Of a stretch of DNA of 64,000 bases, positions 1-11,472 are shown piece by piece; position 1 is the stretch's first letter; each line of letters opens with the position of its first letter. Under the pieces are notes generated by a model that searched no databases, was not told where the DNA came from, and saw only the letters and a program-made list of their open reading frames with translations. A program made the position numbers and the translations under genes. The stretch is from Sabellastarte sp. h YS-2021 (taxonomy: Eukaryota > Annelida > Polychaeta > Sabellida > Sabellidae), in assembly GCA_964017235.1 (NCBI GenBank), contig OZ024936.1, positions 43,947,028 to 44,011,027 on the forward strand, written 5' to 3'.

Positions 1-560
1 TGGATGTAACCAACCCACCTATTAGATTGATGTGTCCGACGTCTGTCTGTCCGTCCACATTTTTGTTTCCGGACTCTAACTCAAAAATGGTTTGTCCAAT
101 TGAATTCAAACTTGATAGGGAGATAGATCACCATCACAGCTAGGTTCCTTTCCAAATTGGTGTAATTCCGTTTGTTTGTTTGTCTGGTTTTTGTCCATTT
201 GTCTGTCCATCAAAATTTCCGTTTCCGGACTCCAACTCAAAAACAGTTTGTCCAATCGAATTCAAACTTGACAGGGAGATAGATCACCATCACCGCTAGA
301 TTTCTTTTGAAATTGGTTTAATTGTGTCTGTTCGTTTGTCTGTTTTTTGTCTGTCGGTCAAAATTTGTTTCCGGACTCTAACTCGAAAACAATTTGTCCA
401 ATCGAATTTAAACTTGACAGGGAGATAGATCACCATCATAACTAGGTTCTTTTTGAAATTGGTGTAATTCCGTCCATTCGTTGTCTGTTTTTTGTCCATT
501 TGTCTGTTTGTCAACATTTCTGTTTCTGGACTCTAACTTGAAAACACTGTGTCCAATCAA
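1..560 (-). mobile_element. Pearl/Helitron-like element, 5'-truncated copy running off the window
   Basis: About four tandem units of ~120-150 bp (unit motif: ttggtgtaatt, gtttgtctg runs, tttccggactctaactc, gtccaattgaattcaaactt, agatagatcaccatca) run in reverse orientation to the copies at 1655 and 7350. The first bases are the terminal hairpin of those copies (rc of aggtgggttggttacat), so the element's 3' end lies at or just before position 1. The unique left flank of the family is missing. Confidence 0.75.
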
Positions 561-1439
561 TGAAAAAGAAAAGTATACTTATACTTAATGAAGTCTCCCT
601 ACTTTATGAGTGGCTATAGGTTCCTTATACTTGCTAGAGGGATGTCACATTATAGCATCTTTTTCATTCTTCCAAATTGGAATAGACGCTTGTCTATTGG
701 GTAAGGTATCAAGTAGTAAAAAATCAAAATACTGTTTAATTTATTCTAGGAAGAGATTGTAGCATGAAAGATGTCCTTGTTAAAACTCTTCTTGAAGGAA
801 ACAAAAACCAGATATTTGATTTTCCTTGTGTCCATAGTCTTGGCCAGATAATACAAGACCCTAACTGAACAAAGAGATCTATCCTCCTTCATAGGCCTGT
901 TATTTATCCACAAGTGAAATTCTGAAGGTGTAGAGATTACCAAATATAGTGCTCCTAGAAACTTCCTGAATTGAATCTTTTCAGTCCTAACATTCGTAAA
1001 TCACAATTGTGATGTCCAGGATGCTCTTTAACCCTTCGGGGACAATCCGGGGGCAATCGCCTTTCTCCCAAAAATTTGAAATGGTTTGAAATTATTATCC
1101 GTTCAAGATAATTGTAACCAGTGTGTATTTCTATCGAAAACCCATTGTTAAACTCTTTTTTATTTTATTCCTAAGCTTATCTTAAAGGTCGTATTCCTAT
1201 CCTAATGGTCCTATACTTATCAGGAAGATATTAAATTGTACTTCAATAAATTATTTACTTCCAAAATTTTAACGAAGAATAAAATTGGGTCATAAAATCT
1301 TTGTGTGAACGAAGGTAGGGAATACAATTGGCTCTGGTTTGACTTTTGATATTGTCATAGCAATATTGACATTTAAAATTATGAGAAAGTTTATGCTTCA
1401 TGTGGACATTGGTTGGGGGTTACATGTGTTGTTGTATGA
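561..1439. other. Intergenic, nothing recognised
   Basis: AT-rich sequence between two repeats. A short reading frame at 746-943 on the minus strand has no recognisable domain and no exon-like boundaries. No RNA gene or clear repeat is seen. Confidence 0.5.
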
Positions 1440-1615
1440 TGTTATAGTCTGACATCAATTAACCCTATAGCCTTCACCCTGTGAATATGATATCTACGTA
1501 AATATTTTTTGAGTGTGCGAAGTATAGATTCTCACATCTGATGTCTAGGTGCTTATTGATGTTTCCCAAGGCTGTGGGGTCTGGGCATCTCTGATGCTAT
1601 TTTATCATTATATTA
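1440..1615 (-). repeat. Head fragment of the 3866-5160 repeat family, inverted
   Basis: Matching blocks such as aaccctatagccttcaccctg, aggtgcttattgatgtttccc, and ctgggcatctctgatgctatt are the reverse complement of 3866-4010. Only the unique head is present, without the tandem core. It abuts the left end of the next element. Confidence 0.75.
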
Positions 1616-1648
1616 TGCTGTTCTATGAAAATATGCTCAAAAATAAAA

Positions 1649-2680
1649 CAAGAAGGTCAAAGATGCCCCAAAAGGCGGGTTGCGCAGGCAGCAATAAGGT
1701 TAGCGACTGCTGTAATTACATTTAGAAACAAGGAAAGAAATGTTAAGTCACCCAGTTAAGGTGAATGTATTAGACATACTAAGAAATGTAAAACTTGTAA
1801 TCTAGGTTACATAACTGTATCTATGCTATAAATGGACAAACGAAAGCATGGAATTACACCAATTTCGAAAGCAACTTAGCTATGATTGTGATGTATCTCC
1901 CTGTCAAGTTTGAATTCGATTGGACAAACCGTTTTCGAGTTAGAGTCCGGTAACAGAAATGTTGACAAACAAACGGACAAACGAATGGATGGAATTACAC
2001 CAATTTTGAAAGGAACCTAGCTATGATGGTGTTCTATCTCCCTGTCAAGTTGGAATTCGATAGGACAAACTGTTTTCGAGTTAGAGTCGGGAAACGGAAA
2101 TTTTGACGGACAGACACACAGACAAAAAACAGACAAATGAACAAACAGAATTACACCAATTTCGAAAGCAACCTAGCTGTGATGATGATCTTTGTCCCTG
2201 TAAAGTTTGAATTTGATTGGACTAAGTGTTTTTGAGTTAGAGTCTGGAAACAAAAATGTGGACGGACAGACAAACGGACAAACAAAACGGACAAATGAAC
2301 GGACAAAATTACATCAATTTCGAAACAAACAAAAAACGGACAAACGAATGGACAAAATTACACCAATTTTGAATGGAACCTCGCTATGATGATGATCTAT
2401 CTCCCTGTCAAGTTTGAATTTGATTGGACAAACCGTTGTTGAATTAGAGTCCGGAAACAGAAATTTTGACGGACAGACAGACGGACAAAAAACGGACAAA
2501 CGAACAAATGGAAATACACCAATTTTGAAAGGAACCTAGCTATGATGGTGATCTATCACCCTGTCAAGTTTGAATTCGATTGGACAAACTGTTTTCGAGT
2601 TAGAGTCCAGAAACAAAAATGTGGACGGACGTCGAACACATCAATCAAAAAGGCCGGATGGTTACACGCAACCTGCCTAA
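1649..2680 (+). mobile_element. Pearl/Helitron-like non-autonomous element, full-length copy 1
   Basis: A ~190-bp unique left flank (starting acaagaaggtcaaagatgcc) matches 7345 onward almost base for base. It is followed by about five to six degenerate ~150-bp tandem units rich in GACA/GACG tetranucleotide runs, then a right terminus with an imperfect hairpin (aggccggatg...) ending in CTAA at 2677-2680. Layout of unique flank, ~150-bp tandem core plus tetranucleotide microsatellite, and 3' hairpin before CTRR is that of the bivalve pearl and DINE-1/HINE elements, mobilised in trans by Helitrons. No transposase is encoded. Confidence 0.72.
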
Positions 2681-3164
2681 CCAGTGTGACTGGAGTGAAA
2701 ACTTTTTTTCTGGTCTTTGGTTGGGTTGGCTTGTATTCCACAATTATTTTTTTTAATCCAGTATTCACACTTGATGTCTAAAAATTCTGGTGTGATGTTA
2801 CTCTAATGAGGTGTGTGGTATACCCTATATGATAATGTCCCTAGATAATTTTAGATGAAAGAGTGCCTTCAATGTTTTATCTTGCTTTATTTTTCTGACA
2901 CGTGATACTGTAATCATTATAAATTAGTATCTATCTATAAATAAACTGTATGCATACTTGAAGATCAAACTGTTAGTTCACCCCTAGTGTATAAAAGTGA
3001 TGGGTAAAATCAACATGAATACTCCATGTAACACCTTATTAAACTGATAACTAACTATCTGGCCTGGCACAAGGCTGATAGCATGTTTATCAAATTTATC
3101 AGTTAACTTGTCAAGTTGATGCTGGCATCCCAATTATTATTTTACAACACCGCAGACCACATTT

Positions 3165-3550
3165 TTAGTACCTTCACCAAGGAGCTCTGCCAAGGAGGTT
3201 ATGTTTTTGCCTGAGTTTGTCCATCTGTCTGTCCATTTGTTTGTGAACAAGATAACTCAAAAACCTATGAATGGATTTTGATGAAATTTCAGGATATGTC
3301 TGAAAAGGTAAAAGGCAGAAATGATTAAAGTTTGGAAGTGATCCGGATCATTATCTGGATCTTCTGGATCCATGAAATGTAATTTTTAAAGATAACTCAA
3401 AAAGTTACTGATGGATTTTGATGAAATTTTCAGGAAATGTCCTAAATGGGACAAGGAACAAGTGATTATATTTTGGGAGTGATCTCGATCACTGTCTGGA
3501 TCATCTGGATCCACGCTTGGTGGAGGTCTGTGCTCTCTGAGTGCTCTTGT
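3165..3550 (+). repeat. Dispersed repeat with two internal direct units
   Basis: Two units of about 130 bp share gataactcaaaaa, atggattttgatgaaattt, agtgatc and atctggatc with ctggatcca, bounded by accaaggagctctgccaaggaggtt on the left and cttggtggaggtctgtgctctctgagtgct on the right. Similar sequences are widespread in marine invertebrate genomes. A shorter relative (directional TTTGT-rich plus aacataactttaaaagt) is at 19430-19570. It is non-coding. Confidence 0.6.
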
Positions 3551-3865
3551 TATATCCTATTTTACTTAATGAAGTTAATGTATATCCTTGTTCAGTTTAA
3601 TTTAGCTTCTATTGTTGCAATATTGCTTCTTACAGAATCAAAACTTTACAAAATAATTCTCACTTATTTGTTAATTCAGAATTTTACTCAACATGAGTAA
3701 CATTAAGAAAATACGGGAAAATTTATCATGAATGCGTACTAAACATCACTTCTGTGTTGGAGCTGATTACAAAAAACTTCACTAAAATTTATGTCCACTG
3801 GGTGCCTTCTTTCATTGTTTTGTTTATGTATGTATGTATGTGGTATTTTGAACAATCTCTTAAAA

Positions 3866-5160
3866 ATAGCATCAGAGATGCCCAGAGCCCACAGCCTTGG
3901 GAAACATAAATAAGCACCTTGACATCAAATGTGAGATTATACAATTCACTATCTCAAGAAATTTAGATATGATAATTTTAATATCACAGGGTGAAGGCTA
4001 TAGGGCACATAGATGTCACAGAATCATATCACACAATATACCTGTCCCAAAACCAATATCCATATGAAGTAATTTGTTATCAAGATTTTAAAGGGCAATA
4101 TTGCTATTACATTGTCAAAAGTCACGCCCATGTGACACCGTACATTACAAAGCTGTCACTACAGGAAGAACAAAGGTCAAATAAATGTCACACAATGACC
4201 TTGTGCACCTACACACCCGAATTAATGCCCTTACTAAATATCAACATCCCCCACCTTGCAGATTCTGAAATATGGTATAGACAAGACTTTTAAAGGTCAA
4301 GGTCCCTAACCAGTGTCCCTGCCAAATACAAATATCCTACACCTTACGGTTTCTGGGATATTGCTGGTACAAAATTTTAAAAGTGAACATCAGTAGACAA
4401 GGTCAAAGGTCAAACCAAGGTCATATGATGTTGTACACCTATACCCTCTAACCAGTGTCCCTAAGGAACATCAACATCCTGCACTTTACAGGATCTGAGA
4501 TATGGCCCGGACAAGCTTTTTAAGGTCAAGGTTACTACTTGGTCAAAGGTCTAACCAAAGTCTTATTAGGATGCTGCTGATGTTACACACCTACAACCCC
4601 TAACCAATGTCCATACCAAATATAAAAAGGCCTGGACAAGATTTTAAAGGTCAAGGTCACTACAGCAAGGTCAAAGGTCAAATCAAGGTCACACTATGAT
4701 GTACATCTACGCCCCCTAACCAGTGTCCCTACCAAATATGAACATCCTACACCTTGCAGTTTCTGAGATATGGCCCAGACAAGATTTTAAAGGTCAAGAT
4801 CACTACAGCAAGGTCAAAGGTCAAATCAAAGTCACTCTGTGACATTGTACACCTACAGCCCCTAAACAATGTCCATACCAAGTATGAACTTCCTACACCT
4901 TACGGTTTCAGAGATATGGCAGGTACAAGATTTTAAAGGTCGAGGTCGCCACAGCAAGGTCAAAGGTCAAATCAAGGTCACACTATGACATTGCACACCT
5001 ACACCTAGCCAATGTCCATACCAAATATGAACAACCTATACCTTATACTTTTTAAGATATGGCCTGGACAAGATTTTTCCTGCCGCCCGACTGCCCGCCC
5101 AACTGGACACCATGGGTGAAAACAATACCCAAAGTCTTTTAAGGCCGTGGGGTAAAAATG
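3866..5160 (+). repeat. Interspersed element with tandem ~140-bp core
   Basis: The unique head (catcagagatgcccagagcc..., shared inverted with 1440-1615) is followed by about six tandem units spaced 135-150 bp, each with cctaaccagtgtcc, ccaaatatgaacatcctac, gatatggcccagacaag and attttaaaggtcaaggtcac. A C-rich tail (cctgccgcccgactgcccgcc) closes it. A single degraded unit also occurs at about 7195-7335. The architecture parallels the pearl-like elements but the sequence is a different family. Frames at 3991-4293 and 4754-4936 are by-products of the repeat. Confidence 0.68.
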
Positions 5161-7190
5161 AATAGAATCAGAAACAGGTTTTCTACTACAATATTTATTG
5201 TACCATTATGTTGAAATCCTGTTTATAGCAGAATTCTTGAAGTTCAAATCTTAAATTCAATGTATTTTAGAACCAAAATTATGATCATTAGAGCATGGAC
5301 TGACTAATTTTGTTGCATTGTTTACCTTAATGTTAGTTTTTTTTTGGCACAGTAAAACCCACCAGTAAACTAATATTCCTGCAAAGTTAGCTTCTCTGAT
5401 ATTATTCTGTTCTGTTGTGAATTTAAGAGGTCTGACATGTCCTATTTAATTAACCAACATTCTCTTAGAGAAAGGCTATCTTTAATGTGTTACAAGATTC
5501 TTCACTTGATGTAAATTCTGACAGATTGTGAAGAAACTGAGCACAGTAACTTTTTGTTAGTTTATTAAGTTTGTCATGTTTTGCCTAATCTTTCAAACAA
5601 TTGAGCATGTTAGTGTCAACAGTGTATCAATTAAGGGTCAATAATGGATAATATTTTCTGGGGGGATATCAAGAAGCAACACTAACAAGAATAGTACAAT
5701 GGAAATACTGCTGTTGGATTAATTCATGGTAAGAGATGCAAATCTCTTTTTTGGCTGATAAGCCCATGGTGTTGGCATACATGTTTTACTTTTACAAATG
5801 AATGTATTATAAATGAAACAAATTTGCAAATAGAATATCATGATAAAATTATTTGATGCACAGCTAGCCTATAATATTTTTTTACTACTCAGATTAACTT
5901 AATCATTCTGCCTCAATAGAAATTTCCTTTTATACTCATCCATTCGTAAGTTTGCCAATTAGCATACTTATGAAAGGGTGACATAAGAAAATATTTCTAT
6001 TTTCCGGTCATACACAAAATTGTAAACTTCAATTTAATCAAAAGTTATAAATTGGAGTTAAAACTTTTCAAAATATGTAAATACAGAAAGGAATTATATC
6101 AATCTTTTAGTATCATAAAAATATTTTGGCTTGTATTTCATTCAACTAGCACTTTTAGTCATTAAGCTCTCTATGGGTTATTTACACTGTAACATTTCAT
6201 GCAACTTTGAAAGTGTTCAGATAGTGCTCAATTACATTAATCATTTCTGGACATGAGAGAGTCCTAAAGCTTCTAATTAAACCCTCCTTTATTTCTCACA
6301 CTACATCAAGCTGCATGTAGCTTCTCCCTACACTTATCAGATGCCATAAACTCCGGGTCACATCTGGATTCCAATGTGTAACCAGTGCTCAACATTTATA
6401 CTTTCCAGATGTTCTTGTGGTTAGTGGATGTCAAACATTTAATCTCCATAATTTCTGTGTACACTGCAAATGTTGCCAGCTCAGCTAATGAAAATATATT
6501 GTTTGTGAAAATATAATTTACTAGCTTTTTTTCTTACAAGTGAATCTTCATGTTAGTAAGTCATAGTTAGTTAAGAGGAGAAGTATACCTTTTTTGTTAT
6601 TGGTCAACTAGAAATAGGCAAATAGCAATATAAAGTCAAGATTAAAATCTAGCACAGATTCACATTTAGACAATTTTGGAACCATTAACCATGTATTTGA
6701 AAGTATATACTGGATTAGATACTGTTTGGTGGACTATTGAATCAATCAAGTAAGTGTGATTCAGTTTCTATAATGAATATTAATTTTAAGAATATGTAGT
6801 GTAGCACAGTTGCCATTTGTTGTTTCCATGACTTGTTGCTTTTAAATCGGCAATAATTCCACAGGATATATATGAAAATTTAGAATAAAGACACGGAAGT
6901 AAAGAAATGGAAAGTAAAGTAGTAAAATTGAAAGGATAAAAAGATGGAGAATAATTTTGCGGTAAATATTTTATAATGAAAACCACTTGATAAATTGAAT
7001 TGGATGTGGCTATGTCACAGACCAGACTTGAAACCGTGCACTTGAAAGTTGAAACATCTTTTCAATCTGATGGAAATAATATAAATGTGCAGAAAATAAT
7101 ATTGGTAGGCCATATGTTTTATCATTTACTAGCCACAATAAGGTTCCAGTTTCTAATAAGGGATGAGACATAGCCAAGACTAGATTTAAA
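5161..7190. other. Intergenic AT-rich DNA, nothing recognised
   Basis: No splice-bounded coding segment, RNA gene or repeated element can be supported in these two kilobases. The minus-strand frame at 6786-6986 lacks any domain signal. Confidence 0.5.
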
Positions 7191-7344
7191 GTAAGTTTAT
7201 AAGTTTACTACAGCAAGGTCAGACTGATTAAAGTACTAACCAAGTCTTAATGTCCAACACCACATAGGCTCTGTAATATAGCCTAGAGAAAATTTGAAGG
7301 GTCAAGTCTACTATAGCAAGGTAACATCTAAATTCAATGTAAAA

Positions 7345-8470
7345 ACAAGAGGGTCAAAGATGCCAAAAGGTGAGTTGTGCAGGCAGCAATAAGGTTAGCA
7401 ACTGCTGTAATTACATTTAGAAACAAGGAGAGAAATGTTAGGTTACCCAGTTAAGGTGAATGTGCTAGACGTGCTAAGAAGTGTAAAACTTGTAATCTAG
7501 GTTAGATAATTGTGTCTATGCTATAAACGGACAAACGAAAGAACGGAGTTACACCAATTTGGAAAACAACTAAGCTATGATGGTGATGTATCGCCCTGTC
7601 AAGTTTGAATCCGATTGGACAAAGTGTTTTTGAGTTAGAGTCTGAAAACGTGAAATGTTGACGAACAAACAGACAAACGAAATAACAGAATTACACCAAT
7701 TTCGAAAGGAACCTAGCTATGATGGTGATCTATGTCCCTGTCAAGTTTAAATTTGATTGGACAAACCGTTTTCGAGTTAGAGTCCATAAAAAATATGGAC
7801 CAACAGACGGACAAACAGACAAAACACGGACAAACGAAGAGGGCGGAATTACACCAATTTCGAAAGGAACCTAGCTATGATGGTGATCTATGTTTCTGTC
7901 AAGTTTGAATTCGATTGGACAAACCGTTTTTGAGTTAGAGTCGGGAAATGGAAATTTTGATGGACAGACACACAGACAAATGAACAAACAGAATTACACC
8001 AATTTCGAAAGCAACCTAGCTGTGATGATCTATGTCCCTGTAAAGTTTGAATTTGATTGGACTAAGTGTTTTTGAGTTAGAGTCCAGAAACGAAAATATG
8101 GATGGACAGACAGATGGACAAATGGACAAAATATGGACAAACGAACAGATGGAATTACACCAATTTCGAAAGGAACCTAGCTATGATGATGATCTATGTC
8201 CCTGTCAAGTATGAATTCGATTGGACAAATGTTTTCGAGTTAGAGTCCGGAAACGAAAATGTGGATGGACAGACAGATGGACAAACAGACAAACAGATGG
8301 AATTACACCAATTTCGAAAGGAACCTAGCTATGATGGTGATCTATCTCCCTGGCAAGTTTGAATTCGATTGGACAAACCGTTTTTGAGTTAGAGTTCGGA
8401 AACAAAAAATGTCAACGGATGTCAGACACATTAATCTAATAGGCGGGTTGGTTACATGCAACCCACCTAA
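7345..8470 (+). mobile_element. Pearl/Helitron-like non-autonomous element, full-length copy 2
   Basis: It shares the left flank with the copy at 1649 (caagaggggtcaaagatgcc-like start, gcaggcagcaataaggttag, aatctaggtta) and carries about six ~150-bp core units. The core motif is caatttcgaaaggaacctag then tatgatggtgatctatgt, aagtttgaattcgattggac, gttttcgagttagagtccgg and a (GACA)n-like run. The right end has an imperfect stem-loop at 8441-8468 (aggcgggttg / caacccacct) with CTAA at 8467-8470. Short open frames inside (for example 8102-8362) merely translate the repeat. Confidence 0.74.
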
Positions 8471-9000
8471 AAATGAAATTGCATATTTTTCGAGTAATGT
8501 TGCAAAAAAGGCATTTTTGGACTTTAAGGTAGCCTTCAAATTGACATGGGTGGCGGCCAAAACTTGAACGAACTGTTCCTCACCAAATGAAGGCATTCTG
8601 TGAAAATTTGAAATAAAATCCATGCACAACGTTGCAAAAAAGGCAATTTTCACTTTAAGGTGACCTGAAAATCGACATGGGTGGCAACACAAATTCCAAC
8701 ATTTAATGAGTTCTTCCTTACCCATATGTGGACATTTCTGTTAACATTTGAATGAAATCCATGCACTAATCCATTTTTGAGTAACTTTTGCCATTTTTTT
8801 GCCATTTTGTTCACTTTAAGGTGGCCTTAAAATCGGCATCGGTTACAGAGCCACCTCCAACATTCAATGACTCGTTCCTTACCAATATGCTGACATTCTG
8901 TGAAAATTTGAATGAAATCCATGTATTAGTTTTCGAGTAACCTTGCTAACAGACAGACAGACAAACCCTGCTGATCACATAACCTCTGGCAGGTGACAAG
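8471..9000 (+). repeat. Three tandem ~150-bp units next to the pearl-like end
   Basis: Units share cattctgtgaaaatttgaa, tgaaatccatgcac, tttcgagtaa, gttgcaaaaaaggca, cactttaaggtggcc, aaatcg..catgggt and caacattyaatga with a ttcctyaccaa tail. The block ends in aacagacagacagacaaacc, a motif often seen at the ends of such repeats. It is a different family from its neighbour and is non-coding. Confidence 0.65.
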
Positions 9001-9150
9001 ACAAAAATATTAAAGGCAAAGGATAAAATAAAGGTGGAACACCAACTTGATGATACTGTTCAATAAATTGTGCCATCCAATTTCTACTCTCATTTTTTTG
9101 TTCAGTGGTTTCTCCAGTTCTGGGAACACTAATCAAGCTTATACCAGTGT

Positions 9151-9651
9151 TGAATAAATTTTTTCACTGGTTTCTCCAGTTTGCAACATGGTGTGTGATG
9201 TAGGAACTCTGGGGTATCCATGAATAAATTTATTCAAGACCAGTCAGAGTTCTGAGAACAGCAAACTTATACCAGTGTTGAATAAATTTTTTCACTGTTT
9301 TTTTCAGTTTGCAACCAGGTGTGCACAGTAAGAAATCTGTGATATTTTGACTGAATAAATTCATTCACACTTTCGCTTTTAACTAGTAACCTCAGAGGTA
9401 AGATCAGACAAACCAACTCATCTAATTGCTGAATTAATTTATTCAGCAGAGATGTATAGAGTCTCACTGTAGTGCTGAATAAACTTTTTCACGCAATGTG
9501 CTAAAGGAATTTGTTTCAGGAGATTGAGGGTTAAAAATCTGTAACTGGGTGTTGTAACTGGGATTTTTGGGTTTGCAATGAATAAATTTATTCAGTCAAA
9601 CAATAAGTAATGAAAATTCATTCTCGCTGCTGCACTGAATAAATTTTTTCA
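9151..9651. repeat. Array of eight TGAATAAATTTATTCA-type palindromes
   Basis: Sixteen-base sites at 9151, 9221, 9279, 9352, 9430, 9476, 9579 and 9636 match TGAATAAATTTATTCA or near variants (TGAATAAATTTTTTCA, TGAATTAATTTATTCA). Two are perfect palindromes. Parts of the spacers also repeat (accagtgttgaataaa; tttgcaacatggtgtg / tttgcaaccaggtgtg), showing origin by tandem duplication, but the palindromes are better kept than the spacers. Confidence 0.7.
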
Positions 9652-9899
9652 AAAGAGGGTGAAATATGCAGCTTAGTATTGTAATTGGGAATCCTAGATC
9701 TATGATGACAAAGGTTGACTAAATGTCTCAAACATTTGTGAAAACATAAAAATTATATCCCTGGGAGAATTTTTCTCACTTCAAATGTTACATTACCCGA
9801 CTGATTCTTGCAAGAAAATGCAAAATAGATTCTTCTATGTGTCAGTGCCAAATTTTTTCAAAATTTGAGACTATCGGAATAGTCTCAAATTAGATTGGA

Positions 9900-10170
9900 G
9901 TCACTTAGCAAAGAAGTCTGGACCGGTGCACTCTGAAGATTAAAATTCTAGTGGAGGTCGGTTCACCCGAGCTTGCTGGTCGACTGATGCTTTACAGCAG
10001 AGAAGTCTAGACCAGTGCACTCTGAAGAAATCTGAAGAATACATCTCTTGCTTCTGTTGAAAATCACTAAATACTCAAGCTGGCTGGTGTGACTGATGCT
10101 ATACAGCAGAGAAGTCGGTACCAGTGCGCTCTGAAGAAATCTGAAGAATGCATCTCTTTTGGGGAATTCC
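9900..10170. repeat. Degenerate ~105-bp tandem repeat
   Basis: Two and a half units carry gactgatgctntacagcagagaagtc, accagtgcrctctgaagaaa, and tctgaagaatrcatctcttt. A first partial unit starts near 9910 (aaagaagtctggaccggtgcactctgaaga). No coding potential is inferred, although a minus-strand frame passes through it. Confidence 0.65.
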
Positions 10171-11470
10171 ATCTATGTTAAATACTGCATAGACTGAGGT
10201 TTTCCGTGATTTAATAGGGGAATTCCTTCTATTTATAGTTAAAAAACTAGAAAAGATTGACGTTTCGTCCGTGATTCTAGCTGGAAGGTAACAGAAGGTA
10301 CATTCAAACGAAAGACACGGATAAAAATACCTTGTAAGTAGTATATCCATTATCTTTCTTAATATTGTCGATCTGCCCCTAACAACACAATTGTTGAATG
10401 GGAGGAAACTAGCAAAAAGGCTGCCTTCATATTTCTTGTCGATTACTGCCCTATCATCAACACTAAATTGAATCAACTAGGGAGCGTTTCCAGCAGATTT
10501 ATTAATGTATATCCGTGCATGATATGTAGATAACACTTCTACACTAAATAATTGCAAATAAGGTTGAAAATCCGTCATAATGCACACTTTTCCTTAAAAT
10601 ATCTGGAGATTGTTGAAAAAACATGTCTGCACAGTACACGTGCCAAACGAAAAAGATGCTATGACGTCACGCTGTCTAGACAGGAAGGAAGTACGACACG
10701 CCATCTGGGGAGTGCACTAGTACTATGGACCGGCCAGCCGGTGGAAACACAGGACTTCTTTTTCTGATGTTTGGCGGGCCGGTCTGCGCCGACCGGATTA
10801 GCAATTGTCCATTGGATAGGATGTATTAACGCAATAAAAAGGTATTTTAATCATATTTATCAGATAATCGATGTAGTTATCATAATATATTTGGGAAGTA
10901 GCTGTTTTGTAACATTGATGAAGTTTACCAGTCATTTCAAAATCACTGTATTTTACATAGTTGACATTGTGACTTTCACTATTATTGACATGTGCTTCAT
11001 GTGCTGTGAATGTCTTTGGGGCATATGTGAGCCAGGCCAGTTATGATAGATAAATTGCTACCTATAGCCTTGGCATATCTTCAGAAAGCACATGATCTAT
11101 GCATGTAGATGAATCAATGCACTATAATGTTAAGTATGTCAAGTGAGAGAAGCATAATGTCCAAAATTGATAAAATGTAATTTGAATCTAGTGGTAAAAG
11201 AAACAGATGCAGTCAAAGTCAAGTGGAAACACTGCAGCAATCCAAAGGTCAAGTTTTAGATACATTAAAAAACACTGGAATATTGAGCCTCCAAGTACCG
11301 ACAAGTAAAAATCATAAAAATAACAAAAGGAAAGAAAAACATAATATCTTCTTAATATGGAGTATGATTTGTTTAAATCTAGTACAAGCATGATTGTCAG
11401 GTAACTAGAACAGCAATTGTTGTAAAATGTGTTGTAATCACAAAAAGGGAACCTGTATTTTTCAAAATAT
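10171..11470. other. Gene-free flank downstream of the receptor gene
   Basis: The part from about 10230 to 10800 has more CpG than its surroundings and contains a palindromic CRE-like TGACGTCA at about 10662. A minus-strand frame (10099-10476) includes VDDRAVIDKKYEGSLFASFL and a potential donor after DILLTR, but I recognise no family and it runs into the tandem repeat. It may mark the promoter or first exon of an unseen neighbour. The remainder is AT-rich with nothing recognised. Confidence 0.3.
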
Positions 11471-11472
11471 AA

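Noticed and set aside
8102-8725. Protein genes in the frames at 8102-8362 and 8342-8725
   Set aside because: The translations follow the period of the tandem repeats (QTDGQTD-type runs, recurring NYTNFERNL), and opposite strands are open equally. They are repeat by-products.
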